Assembly: GCF_905171765.1 (NCBI RefSeq)
Contig: NC_053389.1
Location: 218,866,624-218,930,623 of the forward strand
Direction: 5' to 3'
Source: Bufo bufo
Lineage: Eukaryota; Chordata; Amphibia; Anura; Bufonidae
Length of the DNA stretch: 64,000 bases
Positions 33,419 through 45,000 of this stretch are shown here, one piece after another; position 1 is the first letter of the stretch; the number at the start of each line of letters is the position of its first letter. Made by a program: the position numbers and the translations under genes. Under the pieces are notes generated by a model. The model was not told where the DNA came from, searched no databases, and saw only the letters and a list, made by a program, of their open reading frames with translations.

Positions 33419-33736
33419 TAATACATCTGGTTTTTGCTGTGGTTTTTGCAGCAGAACTGTGGCTAGAACCACAGTGGTCATTTCCCGTTAATTTTTAGAC
33501 ATGTGTGGCTGTACACTTAGGATAGAGTAACGAATAGTTAACAGTGTGTTTTTTGATGCATTTTTTTTCTTTCAGAAAAGAATGCCAGCTCCAGATGTTA
33601 GCTGAATATCCATGGGATTTCAGAAATCCAGACGTCTATTTTTGCTACTGGTGTTTTTTTTCTGTGTGTTTGGCATTTAAATAAAACAAAGTATATTGCA
33701 GCAATAGTGATTATCATCGCCTTCAAACATGTGTTA

Positions 33737-34127
33737 GGCTACTTTCACATCTGTGTTTTTGCTGGATCCGTCGTGGAACAGCAAAAACAGCTTCCGTCAT
33801 GACAATACAACCGTCTGCATCCATTATGAACGGATCCGGTTGTATTATCGCTAAAATAGCCATCTCTAAAACCGTGTGCGTTCTGCAATTTGCGGAATGG
33901 CACGGACAGCCATTAATATAACTGCCTATTCTTGTCTGCAAAACACGGACAAGAATAGGACAGGTTATATTTTTTTTGCGGACCACGGAACGGAGCAACG
34001 GATGCGGACAGCACACGGAGTGCTGTCCGCATCTTTTGCGGCCACATTGAAGTGAATGGGTCCGCATCCGAGCCGCAAAAACTGCTGCTCGGATGCGGAC
34101 CAAAACAACGGCCGTGTGCATGAGGCC
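33737..34127. mobile_element. Composite Harbinger-type MITE
   Basis: The left end is TTA (33734-33736) plus GGCTACTTTCACATCTGTG. The right end is GGCCGTGTGCATGAGGCC plus TTG. The two ends belong to different subfamilies, and the inner part from about 33870 resembles a second MITE, so one copy probably inserted in, or recombined with, another. Confidence 0.6.
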
Positions 34128-34228
34128 TTGCTTGCAGATTAAACCACAAGTATAGGTTCAGCCCAGAAATTAGTGGCAGTCAGCATGCAGTTACCCTATC
34201 CTAGCTGCACCATGTACAGGCAACCCAA

Positions 34229-35199
34229 GGGCTCATGCACACGAATGTGTGTGGCCCGTGCCTGTATTGCGGCCCCCAAATAGCAGGTCCGCAATATACA
34301 GACACCGCTTGTGTACCCTCCAAGGTGCGGACTGAATCTTGTGCTTGTGGATCCCGCTACTGGGGCCACGTTGTGTAGGGGCAGACGGCTGAGTTTATAC
34401 ATTCAGGTTGCTTGATGCAGTTTTTGAAGCCAAAGACATGGGTAGATCATAAACTGCGGACATGTATGACGGAAAGATTGAGTCTTTTCCTCTATTTGAA
34501 TCTACTCCTGGCTTTGAAAACTGCAATAGGAAACCTGAATGCGTAATCGCATTTTTCCTCTTCCTATGGCTGCCATGTATGGCTCTCAACTCTCCGTATC
34601 GTTACAATGTATCATTCTCTTCTTTCCATATTGTTACAATGTATGATATTTATCTCTCCTTGTTAATACAATGTCTCATTCTCTGGAGTGCTGATGTCTG
34701 GAGCAGATTTGGAGGGGGCAGGGGGGTTAAAAATTGAAACAGAATAAAACAATTTATTTAAACCTGTGGGTCGATTTATCATTTGACAGCATAACAATGA
34801 CCTTCTAATGCCCAGTCACACTGCTGGGAGCCATACCTACCCAGGCAGAAGTCAGTGTACCTCCCTAGATGCTTTCAGAGCCCCAGTAATAATGTCAGGA
34901 AGAGAGTGCAAATAAAGAGACAGCCACAGCTCCTCATACTGCTATAGCCATGCCCCATATAGAGTGACAGCTACAATCCCCCTATATACAGTGGTATATA
35001 GTACCAACCACATGCCCACCATATACACTAATGCAACATAAGAAGTGTGACTGCAGTCATAGGATGTGACAGGAAGGGCTTGATAGGATTTTCACTATGA
35101 CAGGCCTCAGAGCCTTCAGGAGGACTGAGACTTCCATAACAAACAATAGGCTCCCGTGATCTCACCACAGGGAATCTGTTTGGGCAAGGAGAGGGAAGC
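34229..35199. other. No gene; left half of a Harbinger-type MITE near 34229-34330
   Basis: GGGCTCATGCACACGAATG and a following GGTCCGCAATATACAG resemble the other MITEs, but no right end was located. The remainder (34340-35199) has a few short repeats and no recognisable coding sequence. Confidence 0.4.
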
Positions 35200-35207
35200 G
35201 CTCCTAG

Positions 35208-36392
35208 AAGTGGCGTACCTACCATATAGGCAGACCACGCAGCTGCTATGGGGCCCGTGAGGAAGAGGGGCTCACAGTGAAGGAGAGGCCTCGCCCCTTA
35301 ATTGCCCCTGTCTATCTTTATAAAGATAAAGGACCTTTGATGATGTCATCACGGGTCCTGTAAGGGAACCGCACAGTGTAAAGTGTAGTTCCCAGGTTAG
35401 AACAGTGCATCTGCCAGGACCTGTGATGACATTATCTTCAACGTCACAGGATCTAGCAAAGGAAATTCACCAAAAATGGTGTAGTTCCTAGGTTTGAAAG
35501 GTACATCTGCCAGGACCTGTGATGCCATCATCACAGGTCCTTCAACCCCTAACAGCAAGTATTAGAAGTTCACAATCAGCTCTGCATCCATACAGACTGG
35601 AATGGAGTGGTAAGAGGAGGTCCTCCACTTCTTGTCATTTACCCCCCTGCCCCATGCCCTGTTTTTACTCATTGCTCACTCATGTATAATACTTTAGACA
35701 GTTACAGTGACCACTGAGGTACGAGGTATAATATATGCCGTGTGTACAGATATATAGTATATACAGCAGTGTACTGATATGTGAGGTACGAGGTATAATA
35801 GATGCAGTGTGTACAGATATATAGTATATACAGCAGTGTACTGATATGTGAGGTACAGGGTATAATAGATGCAGTGTGTATTTATATATAGTATATACAG
35901 CAGTGTACTGATATGTTAGGTACGAGGTATAGATAAAGTGTGTACAGATATATAGTATATACAGCCGTGGACTGATATGTGAGGTACGAGCTGTAATTTA
36001 TACCTCATACCTCATGTCAATACACTTCTGTATTTAGTATATACCTGTGCACACTGCATCTATTATACCCTGTACCTCTCATATCAGTACACTATGGTAT
36101 ATACTATATACCTGTACACACTGCATCTATTATACCTCATATATCAGTACTCTGCTGTATATACTATAGATCTGTACACACTGCACCTATAATACCTTTA
36201 TATTATTTTGTGTGCCAGGGCTGTTTTGTAATCCCAATCCGGCCCTGATGGCATAAATGATAAAACGCAGCAGCAAGCATAGTTCATGGAACAAAGGAAG
36301 AAGACTGGGTAGTGTGAGGGGCTATAAAAGGGGAAGGAGGGACCAATTTAGATTCTTGCTATGGGGCCCAGTGATTTCTATGTATGCCCCTG
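35208..36392. mobile_element. Nonautonomous hAT element, 8-bp duplication GCTCCTAG
   Basis: GCTCCTAG occurs exactly at 35200-35207 and 36393-36400. The ends AAGTGGCGTACCTACC and TATGTATGCCCCTG are imperfect inverted repeats. The interior holds duplicated CAGGACCTGTGATG segments and an inverted minisatellite at 35708-36200. No transposase was seen. Confidence 0.75.
35708..36200. repeat. Minisatellite arranged as an inverted pair, about 66-bp unit
   Basis: Four direct units of GAGGTACGAGGTATAATAGA plus GTGTACAGATATATAGTATA run from 35717 to about 35998. They are followed by three units in the opposite orientation, TATACTATATACCTGTACAC plus ACTGCATCTATTATACC (36000-36200). The flip is near 35998. 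Confidence 0.85.
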
Positions 36393-36400
36393 GCTCCTAG

Positions 36401-36994
36401 TAATTGACCACTCAGATGCCATGATCATAATTGACCGCAGCATCTGAGGGACTCAAATTTAGTGATCGGCATTATAGCCAGTCATGGACTCTGCCAAAGG
36501 ATGTCTGCTGTGTAAAACAGAAGGCACTCGTGGCTATGGTTCCCACTCAGCTCCTGAGTTAGCACTATCATTGAAGACCCAACAACCATTATACCCGTGT
36601 TTGGCTTCATGTGTCATTTTTACCACATAGTGAATCCTGTACAAGAAAAACCCCAAAAACATCTACCCCACCAATAATTTTCATACAGCTTGTCCTGCAA
36701 AACACTGACCTTCACATAGCTGTTAACATTGATCTTGTGAGCCCTGCAGCCTCTTCACAGCTTGCCAAGCACAACGCCATTCACTGTATAGTGGCTCTGC
36801 ATGGTACTGCAGCCAAGGGCCGTTCACTTGAATAGGACTAAGCTGTGGCTAGGCCATGTGACTGATGAATGTAATATCAATGGCCTAGGAGGAGGCCGCA
36901 GCTCTCACCAGAGCGCTGCGGCCTCTTCAAAGAGCTGATCTGCTCTAGTGGCAAGAATCGGAGCTCTGTCAATCAGATATTGATGACCTATCCT
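36401..36994. other. Unassigned repeat fragments, no gene
   Basis: This contains a probable hairpin-rich end of an older element (36401-36560) and a segment ending GATATTGATGACCTATCC that looks like a common interspersed repeat end. The short frame 36611-36835 resembles no known protein. Confidence 0.35.
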
Positions 36995-36998
36995 TTAA

Positions 36999-38028
36999 CT
37001 CTTTCTACCCTAGAGGTTTTTGCGTTTTCATTTTGCGCTCCCTGCATTCCTAGAGACATAACTTTTTTTTTTTTTTTTTTTCATTCATATAGCCGTATGA
37101 GGGCTTGTTTCTTGTACTTTCCAATGCCACCATTTAATATTGCATATGATGTGGTGGGAAGCAGGAAACAAATTCTAAATGGAATTGGAAAACAAAGCAA
37201 TTCTGCCACAGTTTTACGTGTTTTTTATTTACGATGTTCGATACGCAATAAAACTGACCAGTTACTTTCATTCTACAGGTCAGTACAAATCCAGCGATAC
37301 CTTATATGTATAGTTTTTTTGTGTTTTGATACTGATAAGATAATAAAAACCTTGGGAAAAAATCGGTTTTATTTTTTCATCGCAGTCCATTTTTTGCGGG
37401 GCGATCTGTACTTTTCATTGATATCATTTTAGGGTGTGTAAGACTTTTTGATCATTTTTTATTTTTTTTAAATGAAGTAACAAAAAACGGTGAATCGGCT
37501 ATTTTGACTTTTTTCACTCGTGGCAATACCCATGATGTGTATTTTTCTGGGTGGGGAAGGGGGGTGGTTTGAATTTTTATATTTTTTATTTTTAAAAACA
37601 TTTTATTATTTCTTTTTTACACTTTTTTATAGTTCCCATAGGGAACTATAACAAGCAATCATTAGATTAGTATTCTCTTAGACTCCAATGCATTAGCATT
37701 GGAGTCTATGACAAATGTACTAGTTTCCTATGGAGCCCTGCTACAGACAGGGGCCCCATAGGAAACACTATGCAGCAGCCTCCTGTCATTGTCTATGACA
37801 GGGGCTGCTGCATACAAGCTTCGGCTCCTCCGTTTGCCACCGGAGGGAGACGGAGAATACCCGGATGTGCGCACTTATTGGCAGTCGCAGACATGAGACG
37901 CGGGTGTCTGCTGTATGAAACAGCAAACAACCCGTGGCTATGTCATCTCCTATGCTCAGGAGTGGGCGGCATCTTTAAAGATCTGGCCAACACTGTACTG
38001 TACTAGTACGGCACTGGTCGAGGAGGGG
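36999..38028. mobile_element. T-rich TTAA-flanked element with hairpin ladder
   Basis: TTAA at 36995-36998 and 38029-38032 borders a T-rich left body (poly-T 37064-37081) and a row of hairpins at the right: AGTTCCC/GGGAACT (37631-37648), AGACTCCAATGC/GCATTGGAGTCT (37680-37707), GTTTCCTATGG/CCATAGGAAAC (37725-37766), CAGCAGCCTCCTGTCA-type arms (37772-37812). The terminal inverted repeat is short and poor. The architecture matches 15740-19312 and 55996-60798. Confidence 0.6.
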
Positions 38029-38131
38029 TTAAAAATGTTGTACCATGATTGACAATTATCACTTAACCACAGTATAACTGATATCTGATCTGTGGCAATC
38101 AGACCACTTGGACCCCCACTGATTACAGCAC

Positions 38132-38262
38132 AATGCTTTTGCATTTAGTATGTACGGGTGACTTGAATTATTCCTTCCCATGTGCATAACTTTACATTTG
38201 TCAGTGTTAAACCTCGTCTGCCACTTCTCTGCCCAAGCCTCCAATCTATCCAGATCCATCTG
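38132..38262 (-). pseudogene. CR1 ORF2 scrap
   Basis: Minus-strand translation gives DLDRLEAWAEKWQTRFNTDK and CKVMHMGRNNSSHPYILN, identical in kind to the region after FADDTKL in the CR1 copies here. Only about 130 bp survives, with unrelated sequence at both sides. Confidence 0.8.
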
Positions 38263-38274
38263 TAAAGGATATCT

Positions 38275-38715
38275 AAAGCAATGTACTGTAGGTGCACAGT
38301 GACTTCACCAGAAGAATACTGAATGCAGCTGTAAAGTATAATACAAGATGTAATTCAGTAGAAGATAAGGGGTACCCCTACAGGGTCAGGTTTCCTCATT
38401 TTTGGAAGCCAAAAGCAGAAATGAATTAAAAAAGTTGTATCTGTCCTTTATATGTTCTCTCCTTTTATGATAAGTAGTGTAATGTATGTACACAGTGACA
38501 CCACAGTCCACCAGCAGAATAGTGAACATACCTCTGGAGTATAATATAGGATGTAATTAGGATCAGTACAGGATAGGGCATGCAATATACAGTATGTACA
38601 AAGTGACTCCAGCAGCAAAACAGTGAGTGAAGCTCTGGAGCATAATACAAGGCATAACTTGGAATCAGTACATGTTAGATAATGTTATGTATGTACGCAG
38701 TGACTCCATCAGAAT
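38275..38715. repeat. Degenerate tandem repeat downstream of RERGL
   Basis: Units of about 105-115 bp contain GTATGTACACAGTGACTCCA, CAGCAGAATAGTGA and CTGGAGTATAATACA-like phrases (near 38280, 38485, 38592 and 38690). They reach to within 40 bp of the RERGL stop codon and so probably lie in its 3' UTR or just beyond. Confidence 0.7.
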
Positions 38716-38752
38716 CCTCTTCACACAGCAGTGGTCAGTGGCCATATCCTCC

Positions 38753-39035
38753 TCACACAGATTTACGTCTCTTGCCGAACACATTGTTGATCAGTTTGGC
38801 CATGGACTTGGAGCCGCTTGGCCTTTGCTTCTCTTTGATCTTGATGTTGTGGACAATCTTTCTCATGATGGATGTGAACATGTCGGCAACTTCCTGGTAT
38901 TGTTCAGCTGCAGACAACTCAAAGAACTGACATCGGTACTCCAGAGCTGCAACTTGCCCTTCTTCTAATGCTACCTCCCTGACATGGCAGAGGTCCTGCT
39001 TATTGCCAATTAAGAACACCACTGCCTCCGTATCT
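38753..39035 (-). CDS. RERGL: RERGL coding exon 5 (last)
   Basis: The acceptor is TTCATTACAG followed by AGATACGG. The exon completes an Arg codon split with exon 4 and encodes residues 111-204 with the G4 and G5 boxes, ending in TGA (complement at 38753-38755). Confidence 0.95.
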
Positions 39036-42000
39036 CTGTAATGAAAAACACAATAGATGTATCTGTCCTCAACCACAACCTCCTACTGCTATCTCCAAGA
39101 CTTCTCCAGTGCTGTGCTCATGTCCTGGAATGTTGTATCTTGGTATCTGTTATCATTCCCAACCACAAATTATCTCTCCCATGAATGTGACTTTTTCCTA
39201 TGGCAACTATAGTCTAGATCACAAGTATTATGAAGTTCGTGCAGTTTGGTCTGGTGCAACAAATGGCTACCTAGTGGGGATAGATGGGTGTAGGCAGACA
39301 CACTGGGCCTAATCCAGTATCCATGTTCGCCATAGTTCCTGCTTCTTCTATAACTGTATAATAGTTAGCAGTAAGCTTTCAAGACTCATTAGTTCTCTTC
39401 ATTAGGTATGGTACCATGCCTGATGAAGAGACCTAAGATTAGGTATTGCTTTGTAAGGCAAGGTTGCAACACTACATGTGCCCAGGGGTGTAGTTATCAT
39501 AGGTCACATCTAGCATATCACAAGCTTCGCGGAAGGGTTGCTCGTTATGATGATGGGGGCACAGTATCCTTGGATTGGGCTTGTGGGTAGTTCTAAAGGT
39601 GGTCTTAACTACCAGGGAGGACAGCAGCTGGATGCAGGTGGGCACAGCTGGTCCTGTTTGGTATGTAGCTTGACTACGTATTGAGCACGGGGTTCAGAAG
39701 AATCATATATTTTTCTACATATGCAAAGTCTTGTGTGTGAGTTGGGACATTCAATATGTGCACACCTTACATAATCCAGAACCTCTCACTCCCATTTTTG
39801 TGGCTTATCCTGTGCTCCACCTACATTCTATCTCAGACTGGTGTTTGCCTTGTGCTTTGACTGTACACGACAATCAGCACAACAATCAGCCCATCATCAG
39901 CTCAGAGAAGATGGTGGACTCGTTGTTAACTTCATTATTTGCAGACTTTAGTATTTCTTACCTTTTACAAGTTTTGAATTGCGAGTCCCGCAGGCTGCAG
40001 ATCAATGTCTTGGCAAAAATGAAGGTTGATCTGTGACTGATATCATATACAACAAGGAAACCATCTGCTCTGCTCAGCTCCTCACTCAGAGGAGGATTCT
40101 GCTTAATAGGCTGCAATGTGAAATATATCATTTGTGAGACACATGTAGAAGAGGTCATCTCCACATTACCTGCGACTAGAGGTCATGGCCACTTGAGAAA
40201 TCACCTCTAGTTTACCTGAGAGTAGAGGTCACATTAAAGGGAACCTGTCATCAATTTTATGCTGACCTCACAGAGGGCAGCATAAAATAGTGACAGAAAT
40301 GCTGATTTCAGCGGTGTGTCACTCATGAGCTAAAAGTAAGTGGCTGCCAAGAACCAGCATCATATCCATTGCAGCCCAGGCCTGGAAAAGAGTCAAATCT
40401 ACCTGAGAAGAGTCATGGTTATTATAATCTCCTGCACTCACCCATCTGCTGATGATTGGCAGATCTCTCCTAGAGAGAAAGGGAGAAAACTAGGTAGAAG
40501 CCTCTCAATCATCAGCAGGTGGGCAGGGAGAGCAGGACTTCATGAATGACCATGACTCTTCTCAGGTGGCCGTGACTCTTTTCCAGGCCCAATCTGCAAT
40601 GATTGTGATGTTGGTTTTCAGCAACCACTTACTTTTAACTTATAAATGACAGACCACTGAAATCAACTCACCTTTCTCTACTTTATTCTGCCGTAAGTAT
40701 GGGCAGCATAAAGTTGATGACAGGTTCCCTTTAACTAATTATTGGTCATGTCCATATTACCTGAGAGAAGATATCACCCTTACCATCAACTGAGAAGAGA
40801 AGTCACTCCCAGCACATTACCTGAATACAGATTTCACCCTCTACATTGACTGAGATATGAGGCCATCCCAACATTGTCTGAGAGTAGAGGTCAACCCACA
40901 TTACCTGGGTACATGGGTCGTATATCTCCACATTGGTTGTCTTGCCATCCACAGTCACCTGCTTGTTGTAGATACACTCTGAAAATGAGGCACAGAAAAA
41001 TTAATGGTCTATCATGTGTAAGAACGTACCTGGAATCATTGTGGATGGAAGGTATGTGTCACCGAGGTTCCTGGCCTCGGTGAAGTAAGAGCCAGTATTT
41101 TATGTGTCAGCAGCAGCTATTGCTAATTGACACCATGAGATTTAGCATGGCTGTCATAGCTGATCCGGGACGGCTCTTACTGGGAGTAGTCAAAGTGCTG
41201 AGTGGGTGACTACTCCCCCTGTTCCAGGCCGGGTTTTGCCGGGCATAAAAACCAGCCAGCACTGCCAGGTGTGGTGGATTTACCCCCCTCTGACAGTGGA
41301 GCTCAGGAGTCTGTGTGCTGTGAACTGAGGACTGTGCTGGGATTTGAGGTTTGAGTCGGGCTATAGGACTCAGGCCCCTCTAAAGGCGAACAAGCCGCCT
41401 ATGGACTTGATGAGGATGAACTGCTAACGGGGCATGAATTAACACCCAGGAGAAAAGGTGACTTTTATTGTTTATGGACTTTCCTTGTGTGTGAACAAAC
41501 ACCAAGCCACCTGCGTTTTGTGATACACCTTATCTGCATTTTGTTATACACCAATGTGTGAATAAACACTGCTGTTTGATTCAAGAACTGTCTACTTTGC
41601 CTCTATACTGCATCCGCTAGTCCTAACTACCAGAGCGAATCCCCACACATGGATTATGTATGCTGAGATATAAAATGTCTGTTACCTGGTCAGTTAATGA
41701 TATGGCCAAGCGGACCCGAGTGAAGCAATTTGTTATGTGGTCATACATACAGGTACACCTGGCTCAGGTCACACTGGGAGCATGATAGTGATGATAGTTA
41801 TGATGGATCCTAACAGATCCAGGAAGAGGGTGGTATCTTGTCCACAGAGGTCGTTCACATTTATAGGGATCTATGAAATGTACATAGAGCGAACACAGCC
41901 CCCTCCTTTCGTACATGATCCTTAAGAATCTTGAGGGGTTTAGCAATCACAGCATAGAAGACTTTAAATGTTCCTGATGGCATCTATGTTTTTCAACCTG

Positions 42001-45000
42001 ATGTAAGTGCAGTATCTATACGGTTAGTGCCAAACAGCAATTTTGGTCATGGAACAAGAAGACTGCATTACAACATGACATATAACGATTATTAAAGTGG
42101 TCACGGAGCAGCAGGCGACAAAACACTACTATGGCATGACTATTGCTAAAAATCTAAACTTGGGTTTTTGACTGGAAAATCATAAGTGACTTTGGTATCA
42201 TTTGCCGCAATTTAAAACCCGTGCAACTTTTTTGTGACCTGACTGTTATTTGGCAGTTTTTATTTTTTACAGCCGTATCAAATATGTAAAATATTATCAT
42301 GACAGTAAATTGCAGACAAATCACGCACATTTTTTGGTTCAGCCGCTTGTGGGACTTGATGCCGTACAACCAAACACTCCATGTAGTCCTTAGGCCTTAA
42401 TATGACACATATTTAAAGAGAAGAGAACATCGAGAGACGAATGCAACTGATTTTCAGTTGCCAAAATTTTCATCAACAAAAACTGCTGCGTGTAAATATA
42501 CCCTAACACTTCTGCATTGTTGTAATCTCCAGACTGTAATGGTTACCCACCATTTAACCCTTTATCAGATCATAATGGGTATCAGGAAACCAGTATAAAA
42601 GTCTCATGTTCCATCCCTCATTACTGAGAATTTGGATTGCCAGAACTGTTGAATAAGATTAGTTTATTGATACCCTGTAATAGCTGATGATTTACACGGG
42701 GGCTGTGGATCTACTTTGGATTATTCACCTCGTTAAAGTGGTTGTCTGGGATTGGGGACCTTGGTGTAATAGTACTAGAGTGACATACAGTACAGACCAA
42801 AAGTTTGGACACACCTTCTCATTTAAAGAGTTTTCTTTATTTTCATGACTATGAAAATTGTAGATTCACTCTGAAGGCATCAAAACTATGAATTAACACA
42901 TGTGGAATTATATACATAACAAACAAGTGTGAAACAACTGAAAATATGTCATATTCTATGTTTTTCAAAGTAGCCACCTTTTGCTTTGATTACTGCTTTG
43001 CACACTCTTGGCATTCTTTTGATGAGCTTCAAGAGGTAGTCATCTGAAATGGTTTTCACTTCACAGGTGTGCCCTGTCAGGTTTAATAAGTGGGATTTCT
43101 TGCCTTATAAATGGGGTTGGGACCATCAGTTGCGTTGAGGAGAAGTCAGGTGGATACACAGCTGATAGTCCTACTGAATAGACTGTTAGAATTTGTATTA
43201 TGGCAAGAAAAAAGCAGCTAAGGCCTCTTTCACACTTGCGTTGTCCGGATCCGGCGTGTACTCCACTTGCCGGAATTACACTCCGGATCCGGAAAAACGC
43301 AAGTGTACTGAAAGCATTTGAAGACGGAACCGTCTTCCAAATGCGTTCAGTGCTACTATGGCACCCAGGACGCTATTAAAGTCCTGGTTGCCATAGTAGG
43401 AGCGGGGAGCGGGGGAGCGGTATACTTACAGTCCGTGCGGCTCCCGGGGCGCTCCAGAATGACGTCAGAGCGCCCCATGCGCATGGATGACGTGATCCAT
43501 GCGATCACGTGATCCATGCGCTTGGGGCGCTCTGACGTCACTCTGGAGCGCCCGGGGAGCCGCACGGACGGTAAGTACACTGCTCCCCCGCTCCCCGCTA
43601 CACTTACCATGGCTGTCAGGACTTTAGCGTCCCGGCAGCCATGGTAACCACTCTGAAAAAGCTAAATGTCGGCTCCGGCAATGCGCCGAAACGACGTTTA
43701 GCTTAAGGCCGGATCCGGATCAATGCCTTCCAATGGGCATTAATTCCGGATCCGGCCTTGCGGCAAGTGTTCCGGATTTTTGGCCGGAGCAAAAAGCGCA
43801 GCATGCTGCGGTATTTTCTCCGGCCAACAAACGTTCCGTACCGGAACTGAAGACATCCTGATGCATCCTGAACGGATTACTCTCCATTCAGAATGCATTA
43901 GGATAATCCTGATCAGGATTCTTCCGGCATAGAGCCCCGACGACGGAACTCTATGCCGGAAGACAATAACGCAGGTGTGAAAGAGCCCTTAGTAAAGAAA
44001 AACGAGTGGCCATCATTACTTTAAGAAATGAAGGTCAGTCAGTCAGCCGAAAAATTGGGAACACTTTGAAAGTAAGGGCTATTTAACCATGAAGGAGAGT
44101 GATGGGGTGCTGCGCCAGATGACCTGGCCTCCACAGTCACCGGACCTGAACCCAATCGAGATGGTTTGGGGTGAGCTGGACCGCAGAGTGAAGGCAAAAG
44201 GGCCAACAAGTGCTAAGCATCTCTGGGAACTCCTTCAAGACTGTTGGAAGACCATTTCAGGGGACTACCTCTTGAAGCTCATCAAGAGAATGCCAAGAGT
44301 GTGCAAAGCAGTAATCAAAGCAAAAGGTGGCTACTTTGAAGAACCTAGAATATGACATATTGTAAGTTGTTTCACACTTGTTTGTTATGTATATAATTCC
44401 ACATGTGTTAATTCATAGTTTTGATGTCTTCATAGTCATGAAAATAAAGAAAACTCTTTGAATGAGAAGGTGTGTCCAAACTTTTGGTCTGTACTGTACA
44501 TAGTACATACTGTACATGCATGTCCTACCTTTGCCACATATTTCTGAAGCCCCGTTTTGATATAGGAAATTCTTAGCCGGAAGTGACTGTTTTTTCATAC
44601 TCAGTGACGTACTGGGTCCCTTGCAGGCGAGCACAGCCTCTTCTTCCGCTGCTCAGGGAGCCCGGTGACATCACCGGCAGCCTAACTAATTATGCAGAGT
44701 GGACGGAGGGGCGGTAACTAGCCTGGCCAACATTGCGCTAAGCCACGCCCCTCCGGTCCGGTGACGTCACCAGGCATGGAGCTTTGTAATGAATGGAGGC
44801 AGATCACTATGCTACTTAGCATAGAAAACTCCTCCCATGTGAAATACTGGCTAAGGCCTTTTTTTTCTGTTTACGTTCCGTTTTTTGCGTTCCGTTTACG
44901 GACCGTATATGGAACTATTAATTTCAATGGATCCGCACAAAAAACTGGAAGGTACTCCATATGCCTTCCATTTCCGTATTTCCGTTCCGTTCAAAGATAG

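Larger units (their letters stand above)
42788..44496 (+). mobile_element. Tc1/mariner element with long inverted repeats, in RERGL intron 2
   Basis: TA at 42786-42787 and 44497-44498 flanks CAGTACAGACCAAAAGTTTG and its complement. The inverted repeats extend for roughly 200 bp, a long-TIR Tc1 type. A Harbinger-type MITE is nested at 43222-43988. Most of the transposase gene is deleted. Confidence 0.9.

Noticed and set aside
33131..33491. Open frames of 83-113 codons in the MITE cluster
   Set aside because: They follow MITE inverted repeats and show no protein similarity that I can recognise.
36980..37432. 150-codon Phe/Cys-rich frame
   Set aside because: It lies in the T-rich body of a TTAA-flanked element; the composition follows from poly-T tracts.
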